A DNA stretch of 64,000 nucleotides from Aplectana chamaeleonis (GCA_029168955.1 JAPDOI010000972.1:180081-244080); one strand, 5' to 3'. Positions 34,740-46,830 are shown, numbered from the stretch's first letter. The notes: generated from the sequence alone by a model not told the origin. A program made the numbers and translations.

Positions 34740-37694
34740 TACCCATATAACTCCTTTGTCACCTTTGGGAGCATAGATACATTCTACGATTGTTACGAGC
34801 AGAATGCTCGAGAGAGATGAAACTTCCTGGCCGCTGGGCAGGCTTAAGTGAACGCACTACACGAATCACACGTCTCCAACAGAAGGATTGCCTCGCAACT
34901 GAAGGATCGCAACAATTGTGGGGGAATTATCAATAGATCTCTTGAAGAAATCGACGCAGTACAAGAGGAAGCAAGACGCTGGTTTACCGAGAAAACTTTT
35001 CGAGGCGCTGACGAGATGTGTATTGCTCGTAAGGCCTTGGAACAGTATGTGCAGTCCGCGAACAATATCCAAGGCGGAATTGGTATCTTCCGGTTTTGTG
35101 AAACGGAGAGTATTCCTGGCTCTCTCAACCCAGCTTCTCGCGCACATCCTCCGTAAATTGGATGAGACCTCGCGATCCGCCTCCAACATCCTCTTCCCAA
35201 TTCAGGGAGTGATGCGTTTCACTCGTACCAACATCGCCATAAAAATGGAAAGAGGTAGGTTGCTGCACAGCCTTCGAACGGGAAATCGAAAAAAGTTACT
35301 ACATACGCATTCCAGGTGGTATTTTCTGACGATCAAAAATGAAATTCTGATGGTCTCGTTAAATGGCTACAACCCGCTGTAGGGAATAGCGGAAAGACAA
35401 ACGGTATGTCGCGAGAGCGCTATGCTTGGCTTCCACAAGAGCCCGGGCGCGGTCGGTCCCACAGCGAAGGCCGGCAGTACAGTGACGCGAGCGCCGCCCA
35501 CGCCGGATTGTTTCGAGCGGCCCAAAATCCTTATTCGACGCTCCTGCCACGGCCCGGTGCGGCCGCTTTGCGTTTTGTTTATTACCACCTTTTCCGTCAC
35601 TAGTACAGTGCTACGCTGTGGGGCCTCAAGGCCTTTAGAACACCGCTACTCGTCTCTGCTAATGCAGCTGCTCGCGATAAGGAATATTGACTATTTTAAC
35701 GGCCGAACTCCTCTGAAGATCTGGAAGACCAAACAATGATCGATAATCTTGTTACAAGTATGTCTAATGGAATGTTATAGGATTTGTGAAGAGAAAGGAG
35801 GCGATAGCTTGACTATTAGGAGCGAATTTTATTTGCTGTTGAAGTTTGGATATTTGATTTAATATCAAAAGTGGAGTTTGCACTGCTAGAGACGGACACT
35901 TTGTCCCAAAAACAAGCTGCATATACCTTCTTAACCAATGAATTGATTGTCCTAGAACATTGAATACCCTCTATAAAACGTCGTAATTCACATCATTCGA
36001 GGTGCGCGAGCGGCGCGCGCGACGCCCTCGGCCTCCGTCTGCCCTTTATGCTGTAATCCACGCTCCATACCAGCACGCGCGTAGGAACCACGCGAATTTC
36101 GCCGTTTTAAAGGCCTGCACTCAGGGGTTTTTAGCACTCTTGAATCCAATGGTATGGGTCCTGTATTGCTATTTTCAAGCGGTTGTTCTCCTGAATGCGA
36201 AAAATAGGGGTGGACGTGTAATCTTTTGCATCACTACTTTATAGCTTAACTATTGCTTACCATACAGGAGAGATTGTACCTGGTAAGTGGTTATTATAGA
36301 AGAAAGAATAAAGGTCCTTCTGAGACAGGTGGTTCATATGGAGTAGCAAAGTTTTAGAGAAAAAAAGGTACACATGGAGGATTAGCAAATAAAGAAAAGG
36401 TTAGTAATAACCAATCGATCAAGCATTAATTAATGGTGCGCTTGATCGACCTCAAAAACATTCTCGAACAAAATAAGAAACGAAGTGAAGATGAAATAGC
36501 ATCGGGCTTTTGATCGAATGCACAGAATGGGAGTGCGCCTAGGACAGTGCGGCTTGGTCATTAACTTCATCGCCCGCGTCGCATGTAGCAGCCGAGCTAC
36601 CATCACTAGGCGCCACCCATTTTGTGCATTCTCCGATCAACAAGTCAATATCTTGCATAAGGGGGTGCAATAAAAATTCAAAAGGAGCAAAATCAAATAC
36701 ATATAAAATATGTTTCAGATAGAGGAAGTATGGGGAAGGATCCCACAAAGGGTAAGAGGTAACAGTAATTAAGCAAAGCTTTCAAATCATATACATAATG
36801 GAAAAAATTCAAAAATGTAATCTTGTACCAAAGTTCTTTAATTTTACGGATAGTTAGCCAACTTCGAGACCGGGGTTTGCATTTAGGCAGAAAAATGAGT
36901 AGGACCCCATACAAATGAACATTGGCTGAATTTACTCCAAGAGCACTACATTGATCCTCAAATTCTCTCAACTCCTAGTGGGCAGAGAATGACGTGAGAT
37001 TGATTTAGCCAAGTAATCCTCCACCTCTCGAGGTTTAGATCGGGTCACATGAAGGCCACAAGCGAGTTTGCCATACGCGATATGGCGGAGGTGGCTCTTG
37101 CCGCCCACCCACGTTCTCGAAGAATGCCGGGCAGCAGCGGTGGCCAGAGGGAACCGGTTATCACTCTCTCCTCTTTGCACATCACAATAACCCCTCTGTG
37201 TGTGTGTGTTATGGCGACATCGGTGGAAAGTAAGAGCGTTAGTTGACAGACGTCTTTATACCATTTGGAAAACACCCGCAGTGGTTCAGAGGACAACCGG
37301 ATGGACACAAGGGACGGGGGATTATCGAATGCGGAAAGAAGCGGAGAATGTGAGAGCCAGCGATCAGTAGGTCGTTGGCATGTGGCATGTGGTGGACGGC
37401 GGTCTATTACGCAGTATAGCTGGAAGAGAGTGTATCAATCTGATCACAACAAAAAGAACAATGTGGACGTGGCCGCTGGGGGAGAAAAAAGCCGCCTGAA
37501 GAGGGCTGATTAAACCCGTCGAATAAAAAAGAGAGAAAAAATCCGACAGAGATCTTTCCGGGAGAGGATGGGAAATGTTCCCTGCAGATGGAACTCAGAA
37601 TGTTTCCGTCGGTATGCGAGGATATCAATAATAGGCAGAACTTCAAGTATCGAATTGGCTTTATTTATTAATTCATTTAATTAGTTATTCATGT
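34740..37694. other. Spacer with unassigned open frames
   Basis: The frame at 34848-35156 (+) contains EEIDAVQEEARRWF and ARKALEQYVQSANN and reads more protein-like than most. I recognise no family, and no convincing splice sites bound it. Other frames overlap it on both strands. A GC-rich patch lies at 35420-35570. Nothing is supported from 35740 to 37690. Confidence 0.3.
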
Positions 37695-37696
37695 TA

Positions 37697-38190
37697 AAGG
37701 CACTGTTCGCGATAAACTTCATCCCTCGAATTTTTCGATGACAAACGCTTCTCGTGGCTCTCTAGAAGCAGAACAGCGTCGAAAAACGTGGACGAAAGTT
37801 ACCCAGGAGCCGCAAAACGGCTTAGCAAAGTGGGAAAACCCCGCCATTGTGGGCAGTCCCGCCTCTTTTCCCGCCCCCTCGACGTGAACAACAAAGGAAC
37901 ACTCGAAATCGTGAGTTGAGCGATGAGCAAAAGCCCTGTTCTTACTCTTCATTCCTCAACTTCTCCCTTTACTCAGGTCAGCTCGCAATACATTGACTGC
38001 AAAAAGATTTGTAGTTACAAGCCTCGGACAACTCGTCCACCATTTTCCCTAGCTCAATTTTTTGAGTGGATCATAACTCCATTCCCAGAAGGCGTCTTGT
38101 ACGATTCCAGAAGCTATCGTTGGAATCAGAATGGGACCGGTTTCAAGATAGCAAAAACAGAAAAGCGATTTTTATCGCGAACAGTGCCTT
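37697..38190 (+). mobile_element. Family B TIR element, intact copy (494 bp)
   Basis: The termini are perfect inverted repeats, AAGGCACTGTTCGCGATAAA and its complement, flanked by TA at 37695-37696 and 38191-38192. The interior is collinear with 9775-10259 and, inverted, with 60447-60940. It is non-coding. A TA target suggests mobilisation by a Tc1/mariner-type enzyme. Confidence 0.9.
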
Positions 38191-38194
38191 TAAT

Positions 38195-38235
38195 ATTTAT
38201 GGGTATTTATTTATTTGTTTATTTATTTATTTAGG
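38195..38235. repeat. (TTTA)n microsatellite
   Basis: TATTTATTTATTTGTTTATT and similar text directly follow the family B element. Confidence 0.85.
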
Positions 38236-38639
38236 CCTCTATCCTAGACGGGGGTCGCTCTGAAATTTCAATCATATAAATAAAAACTCTAATAAAAGCT
38301 GCTTGATACTGCTATCAATCACTGTTGTTTCTGAAACTCAATAGAAACACTTCCTGATAAATAGCGTTTCCAGATCGGTGGTTCATTGCAATTTGAACCT
38401 GAATCCTGGGTGCCCCCTCTCGTCTGGGATAGTAGCTTCATTTATAGTGGAGTCCAGGTATCGGAGCGTGCTGGTATGGGATTCATGCACATTGATCCCC
38501 TGCCGACCGCTCCTTATTGATAAGTAAATGAGACACTCTTGGTGACTCCCTTTTATATTTACTTATCTCAACTTTCGACTTTCAATAAATCTCGGCATGA
38601 TATGGTATTGTAGTACCACCACTGATTTAGCAATTGGTC

Positions 38640-39380
38640 CGAGATGATACAGTTCTCATCTCGGCTAACGTTTCGGGATTTTCGCCTTCTGTCGGAGCCT
38701 GGAATGCGAAAGACACAGAAGGATCTAGCCGACCGCTACACTATTTCATAGCAAAAGGAGAACGTTTTCAAGAAAAGTAGACGAAAAAGAAACGACGTCG
38801 TAAGGCATTTTAAGGGTGCTTAACCTTTCATAACACAGACCAAGACCTGCCAGACACCCTCAGTTGAACTCAGATGGCGGGTGAATGAGCGAACCACATA
38901 AGACCACCCATCTCTGTTAGCCTCTTCAGAAGGCCGATCAAGCCCATAGGCAGATCAAAACCCCGCAAAGTTCAAACAAAAGGGGCTTGAGTTCTTGGAA
39001 GTGATCGCCATACGTCTGTCCTTCTCTGTTAATTTGTGGATTACTGGAGTTTATCCAGAACGCCTCCAGACTTCAAGCGAGCAGCAATATTATCTGGTTC
39101 CCAGGCAAGAATCGTGACACCTACATCGAAACGGCTGTTGCTTCATGCACTCGCACCCAGTGTTCTCCCAATGGAGGGGAAAACCTGAGTTTTGAGGTTA
39201 TCCAAGTGCTCTTTAATCCTTACACAAAGATGCCTGCTGGTTTCTCTGACATACTCCTCCCTGCACATCTGACAGGTTATAAGATAGACCACCTCCTGTG
39301 ATCATACAATCGCTCTTCCTTTCCATATGTGGGCAAAATACGCAAGATGCCTAGTGCAAAGCTACTTATTCATTTATACA
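38640..39380 (-). pseudogene. Penelope-like retroelement fragment: GIY-YIG endonuclease and 3' end
   Basis: On the minus strand, about 39295-38920 encodes VVYLITCQMCREEYVRETSR, then HLCVRIKEHL, a spaced Cys pair and the VVY / EYV arrangement of GIY-YIG domains. After an in-frame stop and a frameshift, FWINSSNPQINREGQTYG follows, like the closing part of Penelope-type GIY-YIG domains. The Gly of YIG is replaced (YVR), and stops interrupt the frame. No reverse-transcriptase motif is found upstream; similarity ends near 39380. Downstream (38640-38700) is a hammerhead-like core and a strong hairpin. The family assignment rests on motif recall. Confidence 0.6.
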
Positions 39381-39399
39381 TATCTATTTATTTAATCAA

Positions 39400-39475
39400 T
39401 TGATCGGTGGGCTCTGGTGTAGTGGAATGAAGCGCGGCTTTCTGCCTTCACACGGTCGTATTCGATTCTCGCCAA
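39400..39475 (+). ncRNA. tRNA-like sequence (SINE head or tRNA pseudogene)
   Basis: GGCTCTGGTGTAGTGGAATG resembles an A box region, and CGTATTCGATTCTCGCC about 35 bases later resembles a B box. No cloverleaf is complete by eye. A degenerate tRNA-derived sequence is the most likely reading. Confidence 0.35.
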
Positions 39476-39689
39476 TGGCCAACAAAATCTTCCATCGCTT
39501 TATCTCCTTATCTTCTTCTGGCAGTGCCCTAGAGAAAAATTCAATGAATTGGGGTGGAGATGCTGCCTTATCCACTCATACTTGCCAATGTTGCACCATC
39601 GGGTTTTCTTATTCCTAGCGCTGCAACACTTTTCAAGTGACAAAAGCCTTCTTCTAGATAATTTGCCGAATAACCACCAAATTTTTATC

Positions 39690-39850
39690 GATCGGAATTA
39701 AAAATTTTCCCACTAGATGGCATTAGGTTATTGACAACTGATAGAAATGAATACACACATGAAATAAAGACTCGTTAAAATGTATGTGTCTGTTTTTAAC
39801 GTAACAGAACGACATTACTTTGGGGTCCTCCTGATGTATAACGAAAGTGC
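39690..39850 (+). mobile_element. Mariner 3' end remnant (same family as 58823-59875)
   Basis: ACTAGATGGCATTAGGTTAT corresponds to the RWQK..-type transposase C-terminus. AATAAAGACTCGTTAAAA, GTGTCTG and the terminal ACGACATTACTTTGGGGTCC match the element at 58823 in reverse. The 5' part is missing. Confidence 0.65.
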
Positions 39851-39959
39851 CATGCGCTGCAGGCATGAATCGAGTATTAAAATTTGGCGACGACCCCATC
39901 ATTAGCGTGAAAGGTTGTAAGGCAAAAAAAAAAGAGTTGGCATGTTATATGTGAAGCAA

Positions 39960-40381
39960 GCGTGGCTTTCAGTTAAAGGCAAGGTCCGGTCAAATTTTGA
40001 CACTACCGAAATTTGGGTTAAGGATAGATGGGCTGGCCTAGCTGAACATCGTCTGAACGTTCACGAACTCTGAGTCCTTAGTTCCTGGAGAAAAACAGCC
40101 TTCAAAGTCATGGATTACAGTATTCACAGCATGATAATCACGGCTGGAATGACCGATAATTGCACAACACTTTTGAAGAATGCGTGGACAACCGCTGAAA
40201 TATGGACGATGGCCACACTTTTCTGACTTTTCTGGATCATCGGCTAACTGGAAGTGGCTGGAATAACTTGAAGAAGACCGGCTTTTTCGCATGTTCCTTG
40301 GGACTTACCTTGTAGTAAGAGCAACCGATTTAGCGGGGAAATCTCAAAATCGAATATCTGTCCGGACCCTGCCTTTAAGGG
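39960..40381. other. No gene recognised
   Basis: The 84-codon minus frame at 40038-40292 has no recognisable product. Confidence 0.3.
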
Positions 40382-41180
40382 CAGAGTGGGTCCTGATCGG
40401 AAATGAGTGCTATTTTTTTCTGGACTTCCAGAAATCGGAAGGACCTTTTCTCAGTTTCCCGGAAATCCTCCGCAATTTGCAGGTTTTTTTTCGGAATCCG
40501 GAAGGAATAAAACAACGGAAATCGAAATTCGGAAATGCGTAAAAATTCTTATCCCTTTATTCTGATGACTGTGCCTTTCAAAAACTTGGGCTTATCCTTC
40601 TCTATTGATTAATTTTCCTGTGAACACAATCCTTCCTGGCTTTGTAAAAAAGTGAAGACAGACCTCGCATTTGAACTTAACGCCAGAAATAACCCCTTAC
40701 GAATTATGGCAAAGAAAAGTGTAAAAATTCTAATATCGTGGATATTTCCGAACTTCTTCCGCATTTTCAGAGCCTTCTTTTCTGAAATCGGATGACTGAA
40801 AGCCAACGAAAATCGGAACCTGCTCATCCCTGGTCCCGGTGCGACGGATGCTTCCGAGGGACTAATCGCGGGTTCCGCTGCAATTCGTGGGTGCCAGGGA
40901 CGACCCGAATTCTCGATTTCCGATGTCTTTGGTCATCCGATTTCCAAAAAAACCTGAAAAGGAAAAGATAGAAAAGGAGAAGAAATCGGAAATATCCACG
41001 AGATAATATTTTTTGCTTTTTTCCTAGCTAAAAACAAGGGAGGGTTAAGAATTTCGCTGAACAAAACTTCCGATTTCCGAAATCCGTTTCCGATGGTTTT
41101 TGACGTTCCGATTACCGAATCCCGACTTCTGAAATTGGATCCTGAAAAAGAAGTCGTTCCGAATACCGAAATTCAGAAAA
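40382..41180. repeat. GGAAATCGG-rich decayed hAT-like sequence
   Basis: It carries CGGAAATCG variants and an end-like motif, TGCTCATCCCTG, at 40821-40832 (the inverse of CAGGGATGAGC). No matching target duplication was found. Confidence 0.4.
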
Positions 41181-41825
41181 AACTTCCGCACATCTTTCTG
41201 ATGGGTGCCGTCTCATGACAGCGACGGAGTATAACACACCCCTACTGCGAAACAAGCTCTGGCAAGTTCCAGCGGCAACCGGAGAGGTTTTCAAAGTTAA
41301 CCATTCATGGATAAAAATCAGTCCCTCATTTGAGATTTGAAAATTCGACAATACACGTATTATTATGCGTATATTATTATTTGTCAAAAAGAAAATGAAA
41401 AATCACTGAAACCTTCATTGAGTGACTTGCAGGACTCCCATTTATCGCGGCAGAACAGACAGCCGGAGGCAATTGGGAAATATGAAGGCAGCAGAATTGG
41501 CGTTGGCCAAGTGGCGTTTGGCTAATAATTCTAACCGATGATGAAACCCAGCCCGGCAAATTGTTTTGGCAGCTGAAAACCGACGCTCAGGCAGCGGGGC
41601 GACACAGGCAGGATGACGAATGGCGGAGTCTCTGAGAGCTCATCAGCAGCAGAATTGGAAGAAATCTCCGGTTCCCAAAAGGGCTTTTGGCGCTTTTTCC
41701 TCCAATCCTCTGACACATGTAGCTGATATTTCACTTCTCGTCGCTGGCACTCGCGTAAGCGATGAAATTCATGGAAAATTCTGAGCAAAGGTCTCGGGGT
41801 TTGGAACAATATTGATCTAGGATGA

Positions 41826-41885
41826 CAGGGTATAGTTAACATCGAGCATGGATCGTAAAGAGACTTCGCGTTCATTGTTAAAGGT
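41826..41885. repeat. Single arm of the foldback at 48415
   Basis: ACATCGAGCATGGATCGTAA, GAGACTTCGCGTTCATTGTT matches the arms of 48415-48568. Confidence 0.6.
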
Positions 41886-41970
41886 AACTCGGTGCACGGC
41901 TATGTTACTTCAGAAAATGAAAACAAGTCACTTGTCAGCATAAAAGGCCCAAAACAAGCTACTTGGTAAC

Positions 41971-42207
41971 ATATCTGGAGCTGATGTAAGTTACTTTGCG
42001 ACTTATCTTAGGTCATTTGGTTACGAGTACCATATCGGCGGGATACTGCGTGCAGTGCGCCTCGGATATGTTACATGCAACTTTTTAATGACTCTGAGAG
42101 TTAAGTCGCAAGTAACTTACATCAGCTTAGATATGCTCACAAGTAAGGTCCTTCTGTTTTGAATTTCTGAGAGGATACTGCGTGCAGTGCGCCTCCGATA
42201 TGTTACA
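41971..42207. repeat. Interleaved inverted and direct repeats
   Basis: The inverted pair AGCTGATGTAAGTTACTTTG (about 41980) / AAGTAACTTACATCAGCT (about 42110) is interleaved with a direct pair, GGATACTGCGTGCAGTGCGC, at 42041 and 42173. Each direct copy is followed by GATATGTTACAT. Confidence 0.8.
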
Positions 42208-42682
42208 TTTTAACTTGAAATGGCACGAATATAAGTCGTGGCAACGTAACTTTATCGGCCAAGAAGATTTTTCTAGGCTGATGTACGACGCACTCGGCGG
42301 GGTCTAGCCTTACGACAGGCGTTGCTGTTGGTTCAGTTACCTGGAGTTTGAGGTGCATTTAATCCCACACACGGATTTCGATTTCCGTGCCAACCGTGAG
42401 ATAGACGGCTTTCAGAGCGCAGTCTGCATCAGGAATGAGCGGAACATACGGTTTCCGGACGCTTTTGGCTTCCACCCATCAGTTTTCCTGAAAACCCGTC
42501 TAATACGAGAGAAAATGCACACCAGATCAAAAATTTTTGGATTTCCTCTGCTTTCTCCGCTATTTTTCCGTGACCCCGTTTTCTATTCTAAGATTTTCAA
42601 AAGTGGAAATGGTATTCCTGCAGCACGAGTTCGAGTCCTTTTCATGGCGTAAAGTGATGATCACAAAGATATCACGAGGTAG

Positions 42683-42810
42683 CTGGGTTGAATACCAAAC
42701 TTATGGGTCAAGCAGTGAATCGAACCTGCATCAAGCATCAGTTTCCGGGCGAGGCGTTGGTTACCATTACACAACCGGACACTCGCTCTGCATTCCTCAG
42801 CTAGTTAAGT
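42683..42810 (-). repeat. tRNA-derived SINE-like repeat, copy 2
   Basis: The reverse strand reads AGCTGAGGAATGCAGAG, GTGTCCGGTTGTGTAATGG (A-box-like), CTCGCCCGGAAAC and CAGGTTCGATTCA (B-box), in the same order as 7755-7875. Confidence 0.6.
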
Positions 42811-43489
42811 CGAGCCCTGCCTGACTCCCTACATAGATTTTATATCATAAACTTCTACAGGAAATCCTTCTGCGACGTGGCCTGAAAATGTTTTGGGAAG
42901 CGACAATATCATGGACTGACAGGAAGTCTCAAGATAGGTTTCTAATTCGATGTATGTAAAAATGGCCTTTTGATGATGTCACTCCTGCTCAAAAACCGCA
43001 GCGGCTTTCCTCCGACATCCATAAATAGTGGACAAGTCTTATAAGGTGTTCAGATCGGGCACCCAGAAAAAAAACGTCGCACTCTTAGACACCTGCAAAG
43101 CAGAACAGCTTTTTGTGGCTTCTTTTTCGGAACCCTGCAAGAATGCAAGTGAGCGCTCTCAGAAGCTGGTATGTGTACGCCTGATGACGAATTTCTGCCT
43201 ATAAACAACAGCACATGCAAGAAAGTTTTAAGGATACAATGGCTCAAGAACCGGAGCATTGAATAGGGTCAGAAAACCACCACAAAAACAAGCAGCGATT
43301 TCTCAAAAAAAATCCTCTAAAAATCCACCAGAAGATGTCACAAAATTACCCAAAAAGCTGCATCACAAATAACGAATGCGTAACTGGAACTTTGGGAAGC
43401 GACTTAGGCGAGACGGCTTTGCGGGAAATTTCCTGAGTTTTGCCCGGCGCTCCGTTCGGCGTCTGCCCGCCAATGGCTCCGGCTTTATC

Positions 43490-43540
43490 AGCGGCGAATC
43501 TGATTATTAGGACGGCGCACCTCGGCGAAGATGCACACCA
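43490..43540 (+). pseudogene. RTE-like LINE 3' terminal scrap
   Basis: The frame LIIRTAHLGEDAH reproduces the C-terminal RTAHLGEDA of the LINE at 5920-6955. Only about 40 bp is alignable. Confidence 0.45.
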
Positions 43541-43699
43541 GAGATTATTATTAGGGTTTCTGAGTTCAGTCTTCCGGAAAACCGCTTTTCCGCTCTTAAC
43601 GTCTGGATTGTTTTTTGTTTTGTTGTTCTTATTCTCAGACAGTAGGTGCGGACTGGGACCGCTGGCAACTGGCAAGGCCTCTCCGGGCGGTACGCTTTC

Positions 43700-44545
43700 G
43701 GCAAAGTTGCGGGCGGATAGCTGCTCATCGTAACCTCAGCGTGGGCGGATCGCCGCCTCTCGTCGTCTCAGCGGGCGGATCGCCGCATTTTGGCGGGCGG
43801 ATAGCGGCACTCTGGGAAAGGCTGGTCACTGCCAGCGGGCGGATCGCCGGCAAGCTTTGAAGCGGCGATCCGCCCGCAACCTGCCAGCGATCCGCCCGAA
43901 AGCGCTTTGATAGCCAGTGATTCACCCGCTCAGCTATGAGATGCAGTGATCCGGTCCGCAACCTGCCAGCGATCCGCCCGCCAGGGCTTTGATAGCCAGC
44001 GATCCGCCCGCTCGAATTTCGCCACACGGTGAAATCTTGTCAATCACTGACGAGTTCTTTCTGTTATCACCATCATGCCCAGAGTAAACAAACTGAAGCG
44101 TATAAAAGGCGCTTCTCCATCGCACTAAATGCTTACTTGGCGTTTCGAGGCCGATCCTGGAAGGTGTTCTCAACTCACCTTCGAAGGATCACTCAGAAGC
44201 CGAATGAATAACATTTTTTGGCAGCTGAGGGGGATGGTCATCACCGATAGGGTGGTCCCGCACACGGAGACCGTGGTGGGAACCACCGAGAACCAACATG
44301 TGGCATCGAGGGCGGATCGCTGGCTAATGGCGGGCGGCATTCTGCTGGCTAGTGGCGCGCGGATTGCTGGCAACTGGCGGGCGGATCGCCGACTTCTGCC
44401 GGGCGGATCGCTGGCTACCGCCGGGCGGATAGCTGGCTAATGACGGGCGGATCGCTGGCTGATGACGGGCGGATCGCTGGCTACATGGCGGGCGGATGGT
44501 TGGGGATGTCGATCCGCCCGCCAAAGCCAGCGATCCGCCCTCCGC
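43700..44545. repeat. GGGCGGATCGC repeat cluster in both orientations
   Basis: About 20 copies of GGGCGGATCGCTGGC or its complement. Forward copies lie at 43735-43855 and 44310-44510; complementary copies lie at 43863-44015 and 44510-44545. Units in the right block are ~22-24 bp apart. A tight hairpin lies at 43838-43882 (CGGGCGGATCGCCG / CGGCGATCCGCCCG). A unique ~280 bp segment (44020-44300) lies between oppositely oriented blocks, so the whole could be a foldback transposon. Confidence 0.8.
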
Positions 44546-45522
44546 CCCCTACTGTCTGGAGCTTACTCATTACAACTAAAATTATGCAAGAATCAATATA
44601 AATCTTTCGTGAATAAAACTATAGCTGTGCAAGAGCAACAGCAGTGGCCCAGACAGCAACAGAAGCGAACTCGCAAATGGGAAGAACGAGCCGAACCTCT
44701 CAGGCATCAGGGGACTGACAATCTTTTGAGTGCAATTCATAGGAATGCATCATCGCTATTGCACAAATCTTCAACAATTCATACTATCGACATTCTAGGA
44801 TTGCAACTAGGATTTACCTCCTGCTCAGCAGGCAGAAAAAACAAAAATTACTGGAGAAATCTCTGACTCTGGAACCTATAATATGTACGCTAGTAAGAAA
44901 ACTCAAAAATCTCTTGTTTCAAGCACATTTTCAGAAGAAAAACCAGGGAAATTGTAAGCGAAAGGGCTTTCTGCGCCTCCTGTTCTGCTCTCTAGGTAAG
45001 AAAAAAGTTCAATCAAACACCAATCTCATCAAAGTCATAATGTCTGGATCGGTCGCAACACGGAAATAAACGCATTGAAAGTGCACATCTAGCTTGGGAT
45101 TGATGGGTGACTTCTTGAGGGATAGAAAGTGTATTTTGGGGCACCGGAAATGGCTGTGAGTTTATCTGAGTGTCAGCTCGAGTTCCGCAGCAGCCGCCGT
45201 GGGGGTATCCACGAGAAATGCGTAACAGCTGTCCCCTCCTAGGGGTGAGCGGACGGGATCGTTTTTCCCATGGATCAGTTTAACACTACGGCTAATCCGA
45301 AAATCAAGCGAAAAATGGTGTACACTAAGATTTTGTCTAGAATATGGCTGAAAATGTCTGGAACGGACTGAGGGGGAGTATTCAGAGCAAACTTTCGGAG
45401 AAAAACCTGGAAACAGTGATAACTTAAAAAGTTTGATTTAGGGCCTGATAGATACATTTTCCTGCGGGAGTTGTCAAAACCATAGAATTTTAGAATATTA
45501 TTTGTAAAGGTAGGTAGGGTTC
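44546..45522. other. Spacer containing partner of 12895-13050
   Basis: No gene is recognised. The frame at 44462-44866 spans repeat and spacer. TAGGGGTGAGCGGACGG at 45240 resembles a solo hAT-like end. Confidence 0.4.
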
Positions 45523-45524
45523 TA

Positions 45525-46040
45525 CAGTTTACTGCAATGTTAAAAGTGACAGAACGTGCAGTTGCGGGTCACATCGCTAAAACTACGGTGGAAAAACTCT
45601 GCCCTTCGCCAGATTTCATTATCGATCGACTGCACAGCTGATTTTCTGGGTGAGTTACGATTTTTCTTTTTGCTTCTTGCTTGTTTCGGCATTATTTCTG
45701 TTTCTGACTGTTTAAATATCGGGATTAGGGGCTTTTTCTGAAAAGTGCGTAGGAAGACATTAGCCATCTTTTTCTCTTGGGCCTCGAAGTATCATTATTT
45801 TCAAAATTCTGTTTTTAAATTGAAAAAACGGCAAGTTCCTTCCTCGCACACTAAGAAAAGCCCCTATTCGCAATGAAAATAAGAGCTCAGAAACAAAAAA
45901 TGGAGCAGAAGCAAGCGTGAATTATAAAAAAGTAATCCTCAATCCACAGAAAAAACTGGCGGTGCTGTCAATCGATAATGAAATCTTCCACTTGGTTGAC
46001 CGCAACCGCACCACGTCCTTCTTAACATTGCCGTAAACTG
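45525..46040. mobile_element. Family E TIR element (516 bp)
   Basis: The termini are CAGTTTACTGCAATGTTAA and TTAACATTGCCGTAAACTG, flanked by TA at 45523-45524 and 46041-46042. The arms extend ~200 bp: GATTTCATTATCGATCGACT / TCAATCGATAATGAAATC, and GTTTCTGAC / GCTCAGAAAC. Related to 57590-58643. Confidence 0.85.
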
Positions 46041-46830
46041 TAACCACCAGAGTACGAAGGCTATCTAAGGAAGTTTCTGAAGCGAGAAACGCATCTGCGG
46101 TAAGGGATTGTTTTTCATCTCTTTGGCATCCATACTAAAAATCACGGCATAATCCCGCCTCGGGAGCTACTGTTCCCAAGACGTAATAAGCTCAAGACGG
46201 TCGCTCTTCTGTACTCGAAGTCAGTGTTCACGGGGATAAGAAACTGTATTCTCTATTTTCTAATGTTTTTGAGTAGGTAAGTCTCACGAAGTGCAGAGGT
46301 TTAATGAGGAAAAGCCCCCACAGAACTCTCAAAAACCGGGAGGAAAAACGGTTCGAAGAAACATCTTAAACTCTTAATTACGCCTCTTGGTGTGTTTTGG
46401 GGGCTACAACCTTTGAACAATCCAGGCGTCGTAAAATGGTTTTGCGCTTCTAAATTGTAGTAAGGTGAGTGATTCTCTTTTCTGTTTCTTTGAACCGGAA
46501 ACTGTCTAAAAATAAGATGGACCAATGTACATGTTTGGATGCTGGAATCTTTCGCGATAAAGAATATTCGAAAATGCGGCAACTGTTCCTCTGGTGAAAC
46601 GTGAACACAGGGCAACCTGTTACATGACGTGGGCGAGGCGAACCAACGTGGGTCAACAGGTTCACGGGATTTTCGTCCACATCCTGACCCCGTTTTTCGT
46701 CGTACATTCATTTCTTATACCTTTTAGAGGGACTCTTGGGTTTCTATGTTTCCTGCGAAAAAAACGGCTAAGAGATTAAATAGACTTCCGCCGTTGAAAG
46801 ACGCGGCAGCACATGCTATGGAGGAGTATC

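Noticed and set aside
34848..35156. 102-codon plus-strand frame as a host gene
   Set aside because: It reads plausibly but has no recognised family, lacks clear splice boundaries, and overlaps other frames of similar length on both strands.
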